A stretch of DNA of 47,590 nt from Syntrophobacterales bacterium Delta_02 (GCA_001603955.1 LVAA01000024.1:1-47590), one strand, 5' to 3'; counted from the first letter of the stretch, positions 8,179-17,101 are shown. Notes: generated by a model not told the origin, from the sequence alone. A program made the numbers and translations.

Positions 8179-8189
8179 TGGTAGGACCA
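8179..8189. promoter_or_regulatory. Candidate FadR/GntR-type operator
   Basis: TGGTAGGACCA is a perfect TGGT-N3-ACCA palindrome. This layout is known for operators of FadR-subfamily regulators such as PdhR and LldR. It overlaps the predicted transcription start of the TRAP operon. A similar site occurs at 12342-12352 in front of the flavoprotein operon, and the regulator gene lies between them. Confidence 0.55.
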
Positions 8190-8422
8190 ACATATCGCCT
8201 AGACCAATATGGGGTCAGGATGATGGTGAGCAGGTGAGCAACCACAGAATATCCACCGGTCATGCTCATTTCCTGCCACCTGTCCTGCGGCGGTTGCGGC
8301 CGTCGGGACCCGCGGGGTGTTTTCACTCTTCCTCGAAGAGGAACATGCCTGTCGGGGAGCGGCGGGTCAAAGCTGTTTCCTGGTAAGGATGGGAACAAAT
8401 ACAACTGAAAGGGGTGTATGAG

Positions 8423-9478
8423 ATGAGACAGAAGCATGGTTCGATAGCCACCTGGTTCGTGCTGTTCATCGTGTTTACCTTCTTGTCGGCCGGTATGGCA
8501 TACGGTCAGGCAAAGAAGTACGAGGTTGAGATCTCGGGGCTCTGGACGGGTACCAACCCGTATACCATAGCGGTGTACTGGGCAGAGCTCATAAACAAGA
8601 ACAGCAAGATAGTCAAGGCGATCGCCCGCGAAGGAAGGGGCCCCGCGATTGACATGAAGACCCTCATCATGAAGCCGGAGAAGAGGAAGAGCCTGGTTTT
8701 CTTTCAGGTCGAAGACGAGGTGTGGGCCGCCAAGCGGCAGATAGGCGATTGGAAGAACTTTGCCGGAAAATACGATCTGGACAATTTTCGCCACATCGCC
8801 TTCGGCGGTTTCACGGTGGACGTTCTCCTGACAACCGATCCGAAGATCAGGACGCTTGCCGACATGAACGGAAAGAGCACGGTCATCTCCAATGTCTCCA
8901 AGGCCTCCTCCAAGGCAGTCGCATTCGAGGAGATATTCAAGACCGCCGGCGTGAAACCAAAATACCAATTCCTCGGCATGAACGCCATGACCGATGCCGC
9001 GAGGGACAGGACGGTCGACGTGATCCACGGCGGCATCAATCCCGTCGGTTCGGGCAAGTGGGAACCCTCTCCCTATCTTAACGAGCTCTTTGCCATGAAG
9101 GACGTTTACGCGATCTCGATCGACAGGTCGATCCTGACGAAGATGAAACAGGCGACGGGCCATCCGGGGACGATCGTGACCATCCCCCCGGGCAATATCG
9201 GCAAACACCAGAAGGAACCGACCACGGCGCTCGGAAAGTGTATGAACTGGGGTGTCGATGTTTCCATGCCCGACGAGGTCGTGACGGAGATCCTGAGGGT
9301 TTACCTGGAGAACGTGGATAAATTCCAGCAGCTGAGTCCCGCCGCACGGGTCATCACGAAGAAGACCGTTGCGGCCGTGGAGGTGCCTGAAGCCAGGATG
9401 CACCCGGCCGCCGTGAAGTTCTATAAATCGCACAAGATACCGATCGGGAGTCTCAAGGAAGCGGGTGTGATCAAATAG
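8423..9478 (+). CDS. TAXI-family TRAP transporter solute receptor
   Basis: A 351-aa periplasmic binding protein with a signal peptide (about residues 1-28, ending AYGQA). It shows the TAXI-type N-terminus (YEVEISGLWTGTNPYTIAVY) and the DPKIRTLADMNGK region used by this family. It delivers an organic anion to the fused permease encoded 46 bp downstream. The ligand is unknown; TAXI receptors have been linked to dicarboxylates, glutamate and other acids. GTG at 8414 is possible, but AAAGGGG at 8408-8414 is best spaced for ATG 8423. The following flavoprotein operon suggests that the substrate is a redox-processed organic acid (inference). Confidence 0.9.
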   Translation: MRQKHGSIATWFVLFIVFTFLSAGMAYGQAKKYEVEISGLWTGTNPYTIAVYWAELINKNSKIVKAIAREGRGPAIDMKTLIMKPEKRKSLVFFQVEDEVWAAKRQIGDWKNFAGKYDLDNFRHIAFGGFTVDVLLTTDPKIRTLADMNGKSTVISNVSKASSKAVAFEEIFKTAGVKPKYQFLGMNAMTDAARDRTVDVIHGGINPVGSGKWEPSPYLNELFAMKDVYAISIDRSILTKMKQATGHPGTIVTIPPGNIGKHQKEPTTALGKCMNWGVDVSMPDEVVTEILRVYLENVDKFQQLSPAARVITKKTVAAVEVPEARMHPAAVKFYKSHKIPIGSLKEAGVIK

Positions 9479-9524
9479 GAACTCTCCGCGAATTCTCTCA
9501 TAGCGTTCCGGCAAGGAGGCGGCA

Positions 9525-11411
9525 ATGAAGGACGGCGTGAACGGCGTAATCAAGATCGCGGTTATAATAGTGGCATTTCTCATGGTCATCTACCAGATGG
9601 TCTCGTCGCAGGTGCTCCTGCTGTCGTCCGTGCCTTATCTCAACCTGCATCTTCTCTTCGCCCTCGTCATCGTTTTCCTGGGGGCCGCAAGGGACACAAG
9701 GTCAAAGCCCTTGAGGCTCTGGTTGATGTTCGTCATTGCCGTCGCCATCCTTGCATTGGGATATATCCAGCTCAACTGGGAGGACATACAGCAGCGCGCC
9801 TATTTCAACACGGCCCTGGACCTCACGGCGGGCATCCTGGCGATACTGCTGGTGCTCGAAGCGACGAGACTGGCAACGGGCTGGTTTCTCTCCATCATGG
9901 CCATAGGCGCCGTTATATACGGTTTCTTCGGGTCGCAGCTACCTCCCCCCTTCACCATCCAGTCCATGGGTTTCGAACAGACCATGACAAACCTTTCGGT
10001 CGGCCTGGACAACGGCATCTATGCCTTCCTTCCCATCTCGGCGAACTTCCTGTTCCTCTTCATTCTGTTCGGCGGTGTCCTGTCCGGGACCGGTGCCGAT
10101 AAGTTTTTTCTCACCCTTGGCAAGATCGTAATGAGCAAGATACGGGGCGGAGCGGCCATGATGGCCGTTGTGGCGAGCTGCGGCATAGGGATGATCACGG
10201 GCAGCGCCGCCGCCAATGCCGCCGTCGTCGGCACGATCACCATACCGCTCATGAAACGTTTCGGCTTCAAACCGGAGGAGGCGGGCGGGATAGAGGCGGC
10301 GGCTTCGAACGGGGGACAGATCATGCCTCCCATCATGGGCATGAGCGCCTTCGCGATGGCGGGCATGACGGGCATTCCCTACATAACGATCGCAAAAATG
10401 GCGATATTCCCCGCCGTTCTTTATTTTGGTCTCGTGGGGCTGTACGTGTATCTCACCGCTGGAAAACACAGGCTTCCCATGGCCGCCAGGGAGCCGATAG
10501 ACGGCAAGGAACTGGCCATCTCGTCCATCAATTTCATCGTGCCCATTCTTCTCATTGTCGTCATGATGGCCTATGGGTTCTCTGTGAATTACATAGGGTT
10601 CTGGGCGATCATCACCACCGTGGGCATATCCCTCATACGGAAGAAGACGCGGCCGTCCCTGAAGCAGTTCATCAATGGTTTTGTTTCGGGGACGGTGCAG
10701 GCCGCGGGTATCGGCGTCACCACGGCGGCGGTGGGCATCATCCTTGCGACGCTGACCATGAGCGGGCTCAGCGTAAAACTGGTCCTGGGGATAGAGGCGT
10801 GGAGCCTGGGAAGTCTCCTCCTCGCCCTTGTTCTCGTGCAGATCATCACCGTGGCGATGGGATGCGCCGGGGCCTCGCTCACGGCGTACATGATAGTCAC
10901 GATCTTCGCCGTACCGGCCCTTCAGAAGATGGGAGTGCCCTTCGATGTCGGACATTTCTTCTCGATGTTCATCAGCGTGTTCGCATTTCTCACGCCCCCC
11001 GTTGCCCTCGTCTCGCTCATAACGGCCAAGATCGCCGAGGCACCCTACATGAAGACCGCCAAGGAATCGTGCAAGGCCGCCATAGCCGGGTTCATGGTTC
11101 CCTATATTTTCGTTTTCTGCCCCGTCCTCCTGTTGAAACCGAAAGAACCCTTCTTCGCGGCGATCGCCGTCATCACCTCACTCTTTTGCCTGTGCTCTCT
11201 CCAGGTATCCCTGGTGGGTTTCCTGTTCTCCGATCTGAAGTTCAGGGAGCGCGGGCTGTTCTTCCTCGCAGCGGTGCTCGGTTTTGCAGGTCTCGTTGAG
11301 CGCAGCATCCCCCTGTCCGCGATAGGGGCGGCTGTTTTCGTCATCGTGGTTTTGTGGCACAGGGTGAGGAGCCGCGCCGGCAGCATCGATGTCGAACCCC
11401 TGGCCACCTAG
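9525..11411 (+). CDS. Fused TRAP transporter permease (DctQ-DctM type, 4TM plus 12TM)
   Basis: A 628-aa polytopic membrane protein in which the small (Q) and large (M) TRAP permease domains are joined, as is usual in TAXI systems. The N-terminal hydrophobic helices are the Q part. From about residue 165 the M domain has the conserved GSAAANAAVVGTITIPLMKR and EAAASNGGQIMPPIMG segments that line the transport path. Uptake is driven by an ion gradient. AAGGAGG precedes the ATG by 6 nt. With the receptor it forms a two-gene operon. No terminator is evident after it, so read-through into the regulator gene is possible. Confidence 0.93.
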   Translation: MKDGVNGVIKIAVIIVAFLMVIYQMVSSQVLLLSSVPYLNLHLLFALVIVFLGAARDTRSKPLRLWLMFVIAVAILALGYIQLNWEDIQQRAYFNTALDLTAGILAILLVLEATRLATGWFLSIMAIGAVIYGFFGSQLPPPFTIQSMGFEQTMTNLSVGLDNGIYAFLPISANFLFLFILFGGVLSGTGADKFFLTLGKIVMSKIRGGAAMMAVVASCGIGMITGSAAANAAVVGTITIPLMKRFGFKPEEAGGIEAAASNGGQIMPPIMGMSAFAMAGMTGIPYITIAKMAIFPAVLYFGLVGLYVYLTAGKHRLPMAAREPIDGKELAISSINFIVPILLIVVMMAYGFSVNYIGFWAIITTVGISLIRKKTRPSLKQFINGFVSGTVQAAGIGVTTAAVGIILATLTMSGLSVKLVLGIEAWSLGSLLLALVLVQIITVAMGCAGASLTAYMIVTIFAVPALQKMGVPFDVGHFFSMFISVFAFLTPPVALVSLITAKIAEAPYMKTAKESCKAAIAGFMVPYIFVFCPVLLLKPKEPFFAAIAVITSLFCLCSLQVSLVGFLFSDLKFRERGLFFLAAVLGFAGLVERSIPLSAIGAAVFVIVVLWHRVRSRAGSIDVEPLAT

Positions 11412-11477
11412 GATGGCAATGTCAATGGACCTTATCCGGGAGACGGGAATGGACGTCCGGAAAACCCCACATATTTC

Positions 11478-11506
11478 TGGAGACTCCCCGGGGAAGGTGA
11501 TATAAT
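11478..11506 (+). promoter_or_regulatory. Possible promoter of the FadR-type regulator gene
   Basis: TATAAT at 11501-11506 is a perfect -10. TGGAGA at 11478-11483, 17 bp upstream, is a poor -35 (4 of 6). The predicted start is only about 20 nt before the GTG start codon. An 8-bp palindrome GGACGTCC lies upstream at 11451-11458, but it lacks the TGGT arms of the other candidate operators. Confidence 0.5.
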
Positions 11507-11533
11507 GGGCGAAAAAGAGAGCAGGGGCCGCAG

Positions 11534-12241
11534 GTGAAAGAAGACATCGCCAAACTTCTCAGTCCGCCGAAAAAAGCGAAGCTTCACGAGTCCATCGTGT
11601 CGCAGTTGAAGACTCTCATACACTCCAAGAAGCTTGCGGTGGACGACAAGCTGCCTCCGGAACGGGAGCTCGCCAGTCTCTTCTCCGTCAGCCGGGTGGT
11701 GGTCAGGGAATCCATCCAGGCCCTGGAGCAGGCGGGGCTTATCGAGATCAGGACGGGCCCCGCGGGCGGCGCGTTCGTCGTGCGGAACCTGCACAAACCC
11801 CTTGTGCATGCTGCCTCGGACATGCTTGAGGGAGGCGAGCTGACGCTGCAGTATTTCTACGAGGCGCGAAGGGCCATCGAATGCGCGATAATCAGGCTGG
11901 CTGTCGACAAGGCGAAGGCAAAGGACTTGAAGAAACTGAGGGAGATCAACGCCCGGCTTCTCGCCGAGATCGACGAGAGGGACAGGCTTCGTGCCAATAA
12001 CGCCGACTTCCATATGAACATAGCCAGGATAGCCGGCAACCCGCTCTTGACGATGATGCTTCAGTCGATCCTCGAGCTTCTCGACGAGGTGTATCCGAAA
12101 TCGATGCAATCCGAGGAGTATATCAAGAACACCTACACACGCCATGACGGGATCATCAAGGCGATGGAAAAGAAGGACTACGCCCGCTGCGACGAACTCA
12201 TGGCGACGGACACGGAACACACTACAAAGCTTGCCACGTAG
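11534..12241 (+). CDS. GntR-family transcriptional regulator, FadR subfamily (FCD domain)
   Basis: A 235-aa regulator. The winged helix-turn-helix occupies residues about 18-86, with LPPERELASLFSVSRVVVRE as the recognition segment and GPAGGAFV as the wing. The C-terminal all-helical FCD ligand domain contains DFHMNIARIAGNPLL and RHDGIIKAM, which carry the metal-binding Asp/His residues; a third histidine (DTEH) is near the end. Such proteins usually repress catabolic genes until an organic-acid ligand binds. It sits between the TRAP operon and the flavoprotein operon, and both have TGGT-type palindromes near their promoters. The start is GTG at 11534; no ATG is available near it. Confidence 0.92.
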   Translation: MKEDIAKLLSPPKKAKLHESIVSQLKTLIHSKKLAVDDKLPPERELASLFSVSRVVVRESIQALEQAGLIEIRTGPAGGAFVVRNLHKPLVHAASDMLEGGELTLQYFYEARRAIECAIIRLAVDKAKAKDLKKLREINARLLAEIDERDRLRANNADFHMNIARIAGNPLLTMMLQSILELLDEVYPKSMQSEEYIKNTYTRHDGIIKAMEKKDYARCDELMATDTEHTTKLAT

Positions 12242-12297
12242 ACCGGCCGGGTCACGAGAAGGCCCCGGAAACCCAACCTTTTTCTGACAAATATTCC

Positions 12298-12327
12298 TTG
12301 ACAAGCGATCCGACTTTGGTCCATAAT
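12298..12327 (+). promoter_or_regulatory. Promoter of the flavoprotein operon
   Basis: TTGACA at 12298-12303 and CATAAT at 12322-12327 with an 18-bp spacer make a strong sigma-70 promoter. TTTGGTCCA at 12315-12323 lies between the boxes and touches the -10; it holds a compressed TGG/CCA palindrome. The predicted start is near 12334, giving a leader of about 130 nt. Confidence 0.7.
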
Positions 12328-12341
12328 TAGATATGGTCTGT

Positions 12342-12352
12342 TGGTTAGTCCA
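12342..12352. promoter_or_regulatory. Second candidate FadR/GntR-type operator
   Basis: TGGTTAGTCCA is a TGGT-N3-(A/T)CCA palindrome with one mismatch, starting about 8 bp downstream of the predicted transcription start. Its position relative to the promoter matches that of the site at 8179-8189, supporting control of both operons by the regulator encoded at 11534-12241. Confidence 0.5.
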
Positions 12353-12465
12353 TCCTAACATGAGACAGCAGGTCAACTTGCGGGGAGACAGGCCGTTCCG
12401 GCGGTCTCTCTCGACACACGCTGCGATGACCATGACAGGTTCATGAAGTTCTTGAAGGAGGCAAT

Positions 12466-14454
12466 ATGAACTGGGAAGATGCGGTAACGAAGACAGGTCA
12501 GCTGACAGAATGGCCGTATCCGGTAAGATATGACAAGCAGAACGACGTGGACGTGGACGTGGTGGTCCTCGGAGGCGGCCCGGGAGGCTGCATGGCTGCC
12601 ATAAGCGCCGCCAGAAAGGGGTTGAAGGTTGCCCTTCTGGACAAGGCGTACCCGAAAAGGTCCGGCGGCGGTTCGGGTTTCGATCACTGGCTCAACACGC
12701 CCAACCCGGCATCGAAGGTTACCCCTGAGGACTGCGTGGAATGGGAGAGGGCGACCTTCAAGGGATACTCGAACTCTCTCTCGCGCTACATAGCGGCGAG
12801 AGAGGCATACGACACCCTTCTCGAGATAGAGAGGATGGGCGCCAGGGTGCGGGACCTCGACGACAAGTTCAAGGGAGCTCCCTTCAGGGATGAGAAAACG
12901 AAATTTGTCTTTTGCTACGACTACGAGAACCGGTTCCAGTTCCGGGTCTGGGGCGCGACCTTCAAGCCCGCGATCTTCAATGAATGCCTTCAGCAGGGTG
13001 TACAGGTCTTCGACAGGGTGGTGGCCACGAGCCTCCTTACGGAGGGAGGGAAGCAGGGCGCGCGCGTTGTCGGTGCCACGGCCATCAATATCCGGACCGG
13101 CGAGTTCTACGTGTTCAGGGCAAAGGCAACGATAAACGCCATGTCCTGCCACCAGGGGAGCTGGCGGTTCTCGACGGAGTCCATAGGCCTCGACATGTTC
13201 AAGCCCAATATAACAGGCGATGGGCCCGCCATCATGTGGAGGGCCGGTGTGGAGCTCGCGCAGATGGAAAGGAGCCGGGCCGCCATGCCGCCGGGATACG
13301 AATACCCTTCCTACGGGACGGGCAACTGGTGGAACACGTGGCACCCGGCAACCATCGTGGACGCGAACGGCAAGGAGGTTCCCTACGTGGATTCCGATGG
13401 CAACGTGGTGCCCGTGGAGGAGCGCTGCCGGCCGAGGCCGGGACAGAAGTTCATAGCCGAGCGGTCCCGCGACCCGATCTACGCCAAACCGACGATGCCG
13501 GCGGACCTGGCTGACCGCATCAGGAAGGGAGAGTTTGTCCTTCCCCTGTACGCCGACCTTGCGGGAATGCCCTGGTATGAAAGAGACGTGATATGGGGCC
13601 TCATGGTGGGGAACGAGGGGCGGACCAAGATCCCCGTCATCGTGAACTACGAGGCGGCGGGGTTCAATTCTCGCCGGGACATGCTGCAGAACTATTTCAC
13701 CCTGAGCGGGGAGCCCTACCCCAGCATGGACAGCACCATGGCTCTCGGGCCTTATCGCATGGAGGCCTTTGGCAACGGCGGAGAGGTTGTGGTCGACTGG
13801 GACTTAAGGACAAACCTCGAGGGTCTCTACGCGGTCGGAGACGCCATACTGGCCGGGAACTACTGGTATCACGCCTGCGCCACGGGTAGGTACGCGGGCA
13901 GGAAGGCGGCCGAATACGCGATGAAGCTCGAAGGCCCGCCGAGCATCGACGCGGCCCAGGTTGAGCGCGAGCGCAAAAGGGTTTACGCTCCCACGAAGAG
14001 GAAACCCGGTAAGGACTGGGTCGATTGGAAAGAGCTTCGTTTTGCCGGCGCCAGGGCCATGCAGAACTACTGCGGTGCCGTCAGGAACGAGGGGATGATG
14101 AAGACAGGCCTGAAATGGATCGAGGGTATCAAGAGCGAGCACTACCCCGAGACCTACGCGAGCAATCCCCATATCCTGCTTCGCGTGCTCGAGACGTACA
14201 ATATCCTGACCGTGGATGAGATCATACTTGAGGCCTGCATGGCCAGAAAGGCGAGCAGCGAGGTTCTCGGGCACTTCCGTCAGGACTATCCCGAGATGGA
14301 CCCTCCCGAGTGGCACAAATGGGTTACCATCAGGCAGGTCGAGGGCGCCGCGAAGACGGGCGACCTCGCGCTCGATTCTCATGGCGACCTCGCCGGGAAC
14401 TACGAAACTCACAACCCGACCTACAGGGGCTTTCTCAAAAAGAAGAAAGCGTGA
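12466..14454 (+). CDS. FAD-dependent oxidoreductase, AprA/fumarate-reductase flavoprotein superfamily
   Basis: A 662-aa flavoprotein. The dinucleotide motif VVLGGGPGGCMAAISAA (G36-G41) is followed by a second FAD-contact stretch with DKAYPKRSGGGSG (about 58-70). The late NLEGLYAVGDAI motif (about 450) marks the family's second FAD loop. The length and the partner ferredoxin resemble adenylylsulfate reductase (AprAB), but the middle of the protein is different and I see no basis for calling it AprA. It probably oxidises or reduces an imported organic acid or its CoA ester in the cytoplasm, exchanging electrons with the ferredoxin (inference). AAGGAGG lies just before the ATG. Confidence 0.8.
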   Translation: MNWEDAVTKTGQLTEWPYPVRYDKQNDVDVDVVVLGGGPGGCMAAISAARKGLKVALLDKAYPKRSGGGSGFDHWLNTPNPASKVTPEDCVEWERATFKGYSNSLSRYIAAREAYDTLLEIERMGARVRDLDDKFKGAPFRDEKTKFVFCYDYENRFQFRVWGATFKPAIFNECLQQGVQVFDRVVATSLLTEGGKQGARVVGATAINIRTGEFYVFRAKATINAMSCHQGSWRFSTESIGLDMFKPNITGDGPAIMWRAGVELAQMERSRAAMPPGYEYPSYGTGNWWNTWHPATIVDANGKEVPYVDSDGNVVPVEERCRPRPGQKFIAERSRDPIYAKPTMPADLADRIRKGEFVLPLYADLAGMPWYERDVIWGLMVGNEGRTKIPVIVNYEAAGFNSRRDMLQNYFTLSGEPYPSMDSTMALGPYRMEAFGNGGEVVVDWDLRTNLEGLYAVGDAILAGNYWYHACATGRYAGRKAAEYAMKLEGPPSIDAAQVERERKRVYAPTKRKPGKDWVDWKELRFAGARAMQNYCGAVRNEGMMKTGLKWIEGIKSEHYPETYASNPHILLRVLETYNILTVDEIILEACMARKASSEVLGHFRQDYPEMDPPEWHKWVTIRQVEGAAKTGDLALDSHGDLAGNYETHNPTYRGFLKKKKA

Positions 14455-14474
14455 AGAGGCAGGAGGCAAGGAGA

Positions 14475-14795
14475 ATGAACGAAGAGAGGATGAAGAGAGA
14501 TGACAGCGGGGAGAAGTGCTACGCTCTTCCCAACAAACCGACCCCCGGCATGCCTGTAGTGATCGACGAAACACGATGCACTGGATGCAACAAGTGCGTC
14601 ACCATATGCACGACGGACGTACTCGTGCCTAACCCCGAAAAGGGCAAGCCACCCATTGTCATGTACCCCGAAGAGTGCTGGTACGCGGCCTGCTGTGTCG
14701 GCGAATGCCCCGAGGAGTGCCTCACCATGCGGCACCCCCTTATGATGAGGGTTCATTTCAAGAACAAGGAGACGGGCGAGATAAAGCGCACGTGA
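14475..14795 (+). CDS. Ferredoxin-like electron-transfer partner with an unusual second cysteine set (AprB-like)
   Basis: A 106-aa iron-sulfur protein. The first cluster motif is regular (C35, C38, C41, C45). The second region, ECWYAACCVGECPEEC, supplies C68, C73, C74, C78 and C82 with a C-x4-CC-x3-C-x3-C spacing instead of CxxCxxC, reminiscent of the special second-cluster loop in AprB-type proteins. About 25 residues precede the first cluster. It starts 20 bp after the flavoprotein stop with AGGAGG at 14461-14466, so the two are co-translated and probably form a heterodimer. Confidence 0.82.
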   Translation: MNEERMKRDDSGEKCYALPNKPTPGMPVVIDETRCTGCNKCVTICTTDVLVPNPEKGKPPIVMYPEECWYAACCVGECPEECLTMRHPLMMRVHFKNKETGEIKRT

Positions 14796-14835
14796 AGGGC
14801 ACGGGAAGGTGTCGCACCGTCACATGGAGGATACT

Positions 14836-15105
14836 ATGGCCGTAACGCCGGAAGATGCCAGAGAGATGATAGAGGATGTCTTCGATTTCGACCATGTCGG
14901 AGACGCGATGACCGCGCTCAGGCGCGACCTTGGATCGGCTGCCGCGAAGGAAGAGCTTGTCGGTCAGTTGACGAAATGTGCCCTTGAAGAGGGGGACGAC
15001 ACTTCCGGGGAGGCCCGGGCCGTCCTTCTGTCAGCCGCGCGGGAGCGCGTGGAACGGTTCATAAAGGGGGCAAGTTATTCCCAATCGGGTTGCAGCAGAT
15101 CGTGA
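14836..15105 (+). CDS. Small helical protein of unknown function in the flavoprotein operon
   Basis: About 89 aa, acidic and predicted helical, with no membrane segment or signal. It begins MAVTPEDAREMIEDVFDFDH and ends in a Ser/Cys-rich tail (SYSQSGCSRS). Upstream in-frame starts exist (GTG 14809, ATG 14824), but GGAGG at 14826-14830 fits ATG 14836. Its position 40 bp after the ferredoxin and 49 bp before the CoA-disulfide reductase makes it part of the operon. I do not recognise the family. Confidence 0.6.
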   Translation: MAVTPEDAREMIEDVFDFDHVGDAMTALRRDLGSAAAKEELVGQLTKCALEEGDDTSGEARAVLLSAARERVERFIKGASYSQSGCSRS

Positions 15106-15154
15106 CGGGCCGGGAAGGGTCCGTTGAACATCCATTGTGCGTGAGGATCGATCC

Positions 15155-16810
15155 ATGGCATTGAGACTTGTGATCATCGGAGGCGTCGCCGGGGGTGCCA
15201 CCGCGGCGGCGCGCGCCCGGCGCCTCAACGAGGATGCCGATATCACCGTTTTCGAGCGCGGGGAATACGTATCATTCGCGAACTGCGGGCTTCCCTATTA
15301 CATCGGAGACGTGATAAGGGCCCGCGAAGATCTCCTGGTGACCACCCCCGAGGAGTTCAAGGCGCGGTACCGTATCGCCGTCAGGACCCTCTCCGACGTG
15401 GCTTCCATAGACAGGGCCGCCAGGGAGGTTGTCGTCAACGATCTGAGAACGGGGGAGAGTTACCGTGAGCCTTATGACAGGATCATTCTTTCTCCCGGCG
15501 CGGAACCCGTGGGCCTACCCCCGGGATACGGAGAGTTCGACAACGTTTTCACTCTCCGGAGTCTTCTCGACGCCGATCGGATCAAGGTCCACGCGGAGAG
15601 GAGCGGGCCGAAGACCGCGGTCATCGTCGGTGCCGGTTTCATCGGTCTCGAGATGGCGGAGAACCTGGCGAGGAAAGGCGTAAAGACCACAATCGTGGAG
15701 AAGCTGCCGCAGGTGATGAACACCTTCGATCGTGAGATGGTCTCCCCGGTCCATGATCATCTTCGGGAGAACGGGGTGAATTGCCTGCTTGAACGGAGCA
15801 TCTCCTCGGTGCTCGGCCGGGGAACGGTGTCCGCCATCCTGACGGACCGTGGCGAGGAGATCCCCTGCGATGTACTTGTTCTCTCCATGGGCGTTCGGCC
15901 GGACAACGGGCTCGCCCGTCGCTCGGGTCTCGAGATAGGCGACCTCGGAGGGATAAGGGTGAATGCCTTGATGATGACCTCGGACCCGGACATTTTCGCC
16001 GTGGGCGATGCCGTTGAGGTCAAGGATCTTGTGACCGGTTTCCCCACGCTGACAGCGCTGGCCGGTCCGGCGAACAGGCAGGGAAGGACCGCGGCGGACA
16101 ACGCTATGGGAAGAAGGACCGTCTACAGGGGCACCCTGGGGACTTCCATTGTGAAGGTCTTCGGCATCACGCTGTCGTCCACGGGTGCCAGCGAGAAGAC
16201 GTTGCGCGCGAAGGAGGTGCCACATCTTGTCAGCTACACCCATTCAAATTCACACGCAGGCTACTATCCGGGGGCCGAGATGATGACCATCAAGCTGATC
16301 TTCTCACCGGGAAGCGGTCGGATCCTGGGAAGCCAGATCGTTGGCGGAGCCGGGGTCGACAAACGCATCGATGTGATGGCAACCGCCATTCGTGGTTCCA
16401 TGACGGTCTTCGACCTCGAGGAGATCGACCTGGCCTACGCGCCTCCTTTCTCGTCAGCGAGGGACCCCGTCAACATCGCCGGTCTTGTCGCCTCCAACAT
16501 ATTGAAAGGGGATCATGAGATCGTTCACGGCGGAGATCTGAAGAATATCGGGGGGACCACGGTACTCCTGGACCTGAGAGACATGGAAGACCTGATGAAG
16601 AGTTCCCCGATAGAAGGCGCCGTGCACATTCCCTTCGGCCGGCTGAGAAAGAAGATGGAGAAGCTGGACAGGGAAAGATCTTATATCACTTACTGTGAAG
16701 TCGGAACACGGTCGTACGCGGGCCATCGCATCCTGGCACAGAGAGGGTTCAGGTCAAAGAACCTCAGCGGGGGATACAGGACATACAAAGCCTTGACGAG
16801 CGGGGATTGA
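15155..16810 (+). CDS. CoA-disulfide reductase fused to rhodanese domain
   Basis: A 551-aa pyridine-nucleotide-disulfide oxidoreductase plus rhodanese. FAD binding: LVIIGGVAGGATAAARARR at the N-terminus. The single redox cysteine, C44 in SFANCGLPYY, is the CoA-disulfide reductase/persulfide reductase signature. NAD(P) binding: VIVGAGFIGLEMAENL (about 157-172). The C-terminal rhodanese (about 460-551) has its active-loop Cys at C514 (YCEVGTRSY). Fusions of this type reduce CoA disulfide, CoA persulfide or polysulfide with NAD(P)H. It may keep CoA thiols reduced or handle sulfane sulfur for the neighbouring flavoprotein system. ATG 15155 has GAGGA 7 nt upstream; GTG 15137 is less likely. Confidence 0.9.
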   Translation: MALRLVIIGGVAGGATAAARARRLNEDADITVFERGEYVSFANCGLPYYIGDVIRAREDLLVTTPEEFKARYRIAVRTLSDVASIDRAAREVVVNDLRTGESYREPYDRIILSPGAEPVGLPPGYGEFDNVFTLRSLLDADRIKVHAERSGPKTAVIVGAGFIGLEMAENLARKGVKTTIVEKLPQVMNTFDREMVSPVHDHLRENGVNCLLERSISSVLGRGTVSAILTDRGEEIPCDVLVLSMGVRPDNGLARRSGLEIGDLGGIRVNALMMTSDPDIFAVGDAVEVKDLVTGFPTLTALAGPANRQGRTAADNAMGRRTVYRGTLGTSIVKVFGITLSSTGASEKTLRAKEVPHLVSYTHSNSHAGYYPGAEMMTIKLIFSPGSGRILGSQIVGGAGVDKRIDVMATAIRGSMTVFDLEEIDLAYAPPFSSARDPVNIAGLVASNILKGDHEIVHGGDLKNIGGTTVLLDLRDMEDLMKSSPIEGAVHIPFGRLRKKMEKLDRERSYITYCEVGTRSYAGHRILAQRGFRSKNLSGGYRTYKALTSGD

Positions 16811-17101
16811 TGCTTGTCGCGGTTGGGGCGTGTTCCATCCCGATGAGTTCCGTCAACAGACACTACGGGCCGGGCAGCGGCAATCCCCATCCCTTTCCAA
16901 AGACCCCGCCCGGAGCTCCGGGAATCCCGGTTCCCATTGCTCCCCGTCGGTACCCCGCCGCCGCCCGGCCGCAATATCCAACGGGGACACCCGGCCTGTG
17001 GGCCCGCCGGGGACCGTCGGCCGCCCTACGATCACCGCGGGTCTTCGCTACCCGCACGATTGCGTTCTTGACTTTTCCCCCTGTCCGGCGCACCATAAGG
17101 A

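Noticed and set aside
8171..8386. 71-aa open frame in the TRAP operon leader
   Set aside because: No SD, overlaps the predicted operator, and the residue pattern is not protein-like.
8024..9589. 521-aa minus-strand open frame across the TAXI receptor gene
   Set aside because: Covers a clear receptor gene on the other strand and has no recognisable domain; composition is typical of antisense frames.
9939..10955. 338-aa minus-strand open frame in the TRAP permease
   Set aside because: His/Arg/Gly-rich antisense of a membrane protein gene; no start signals.
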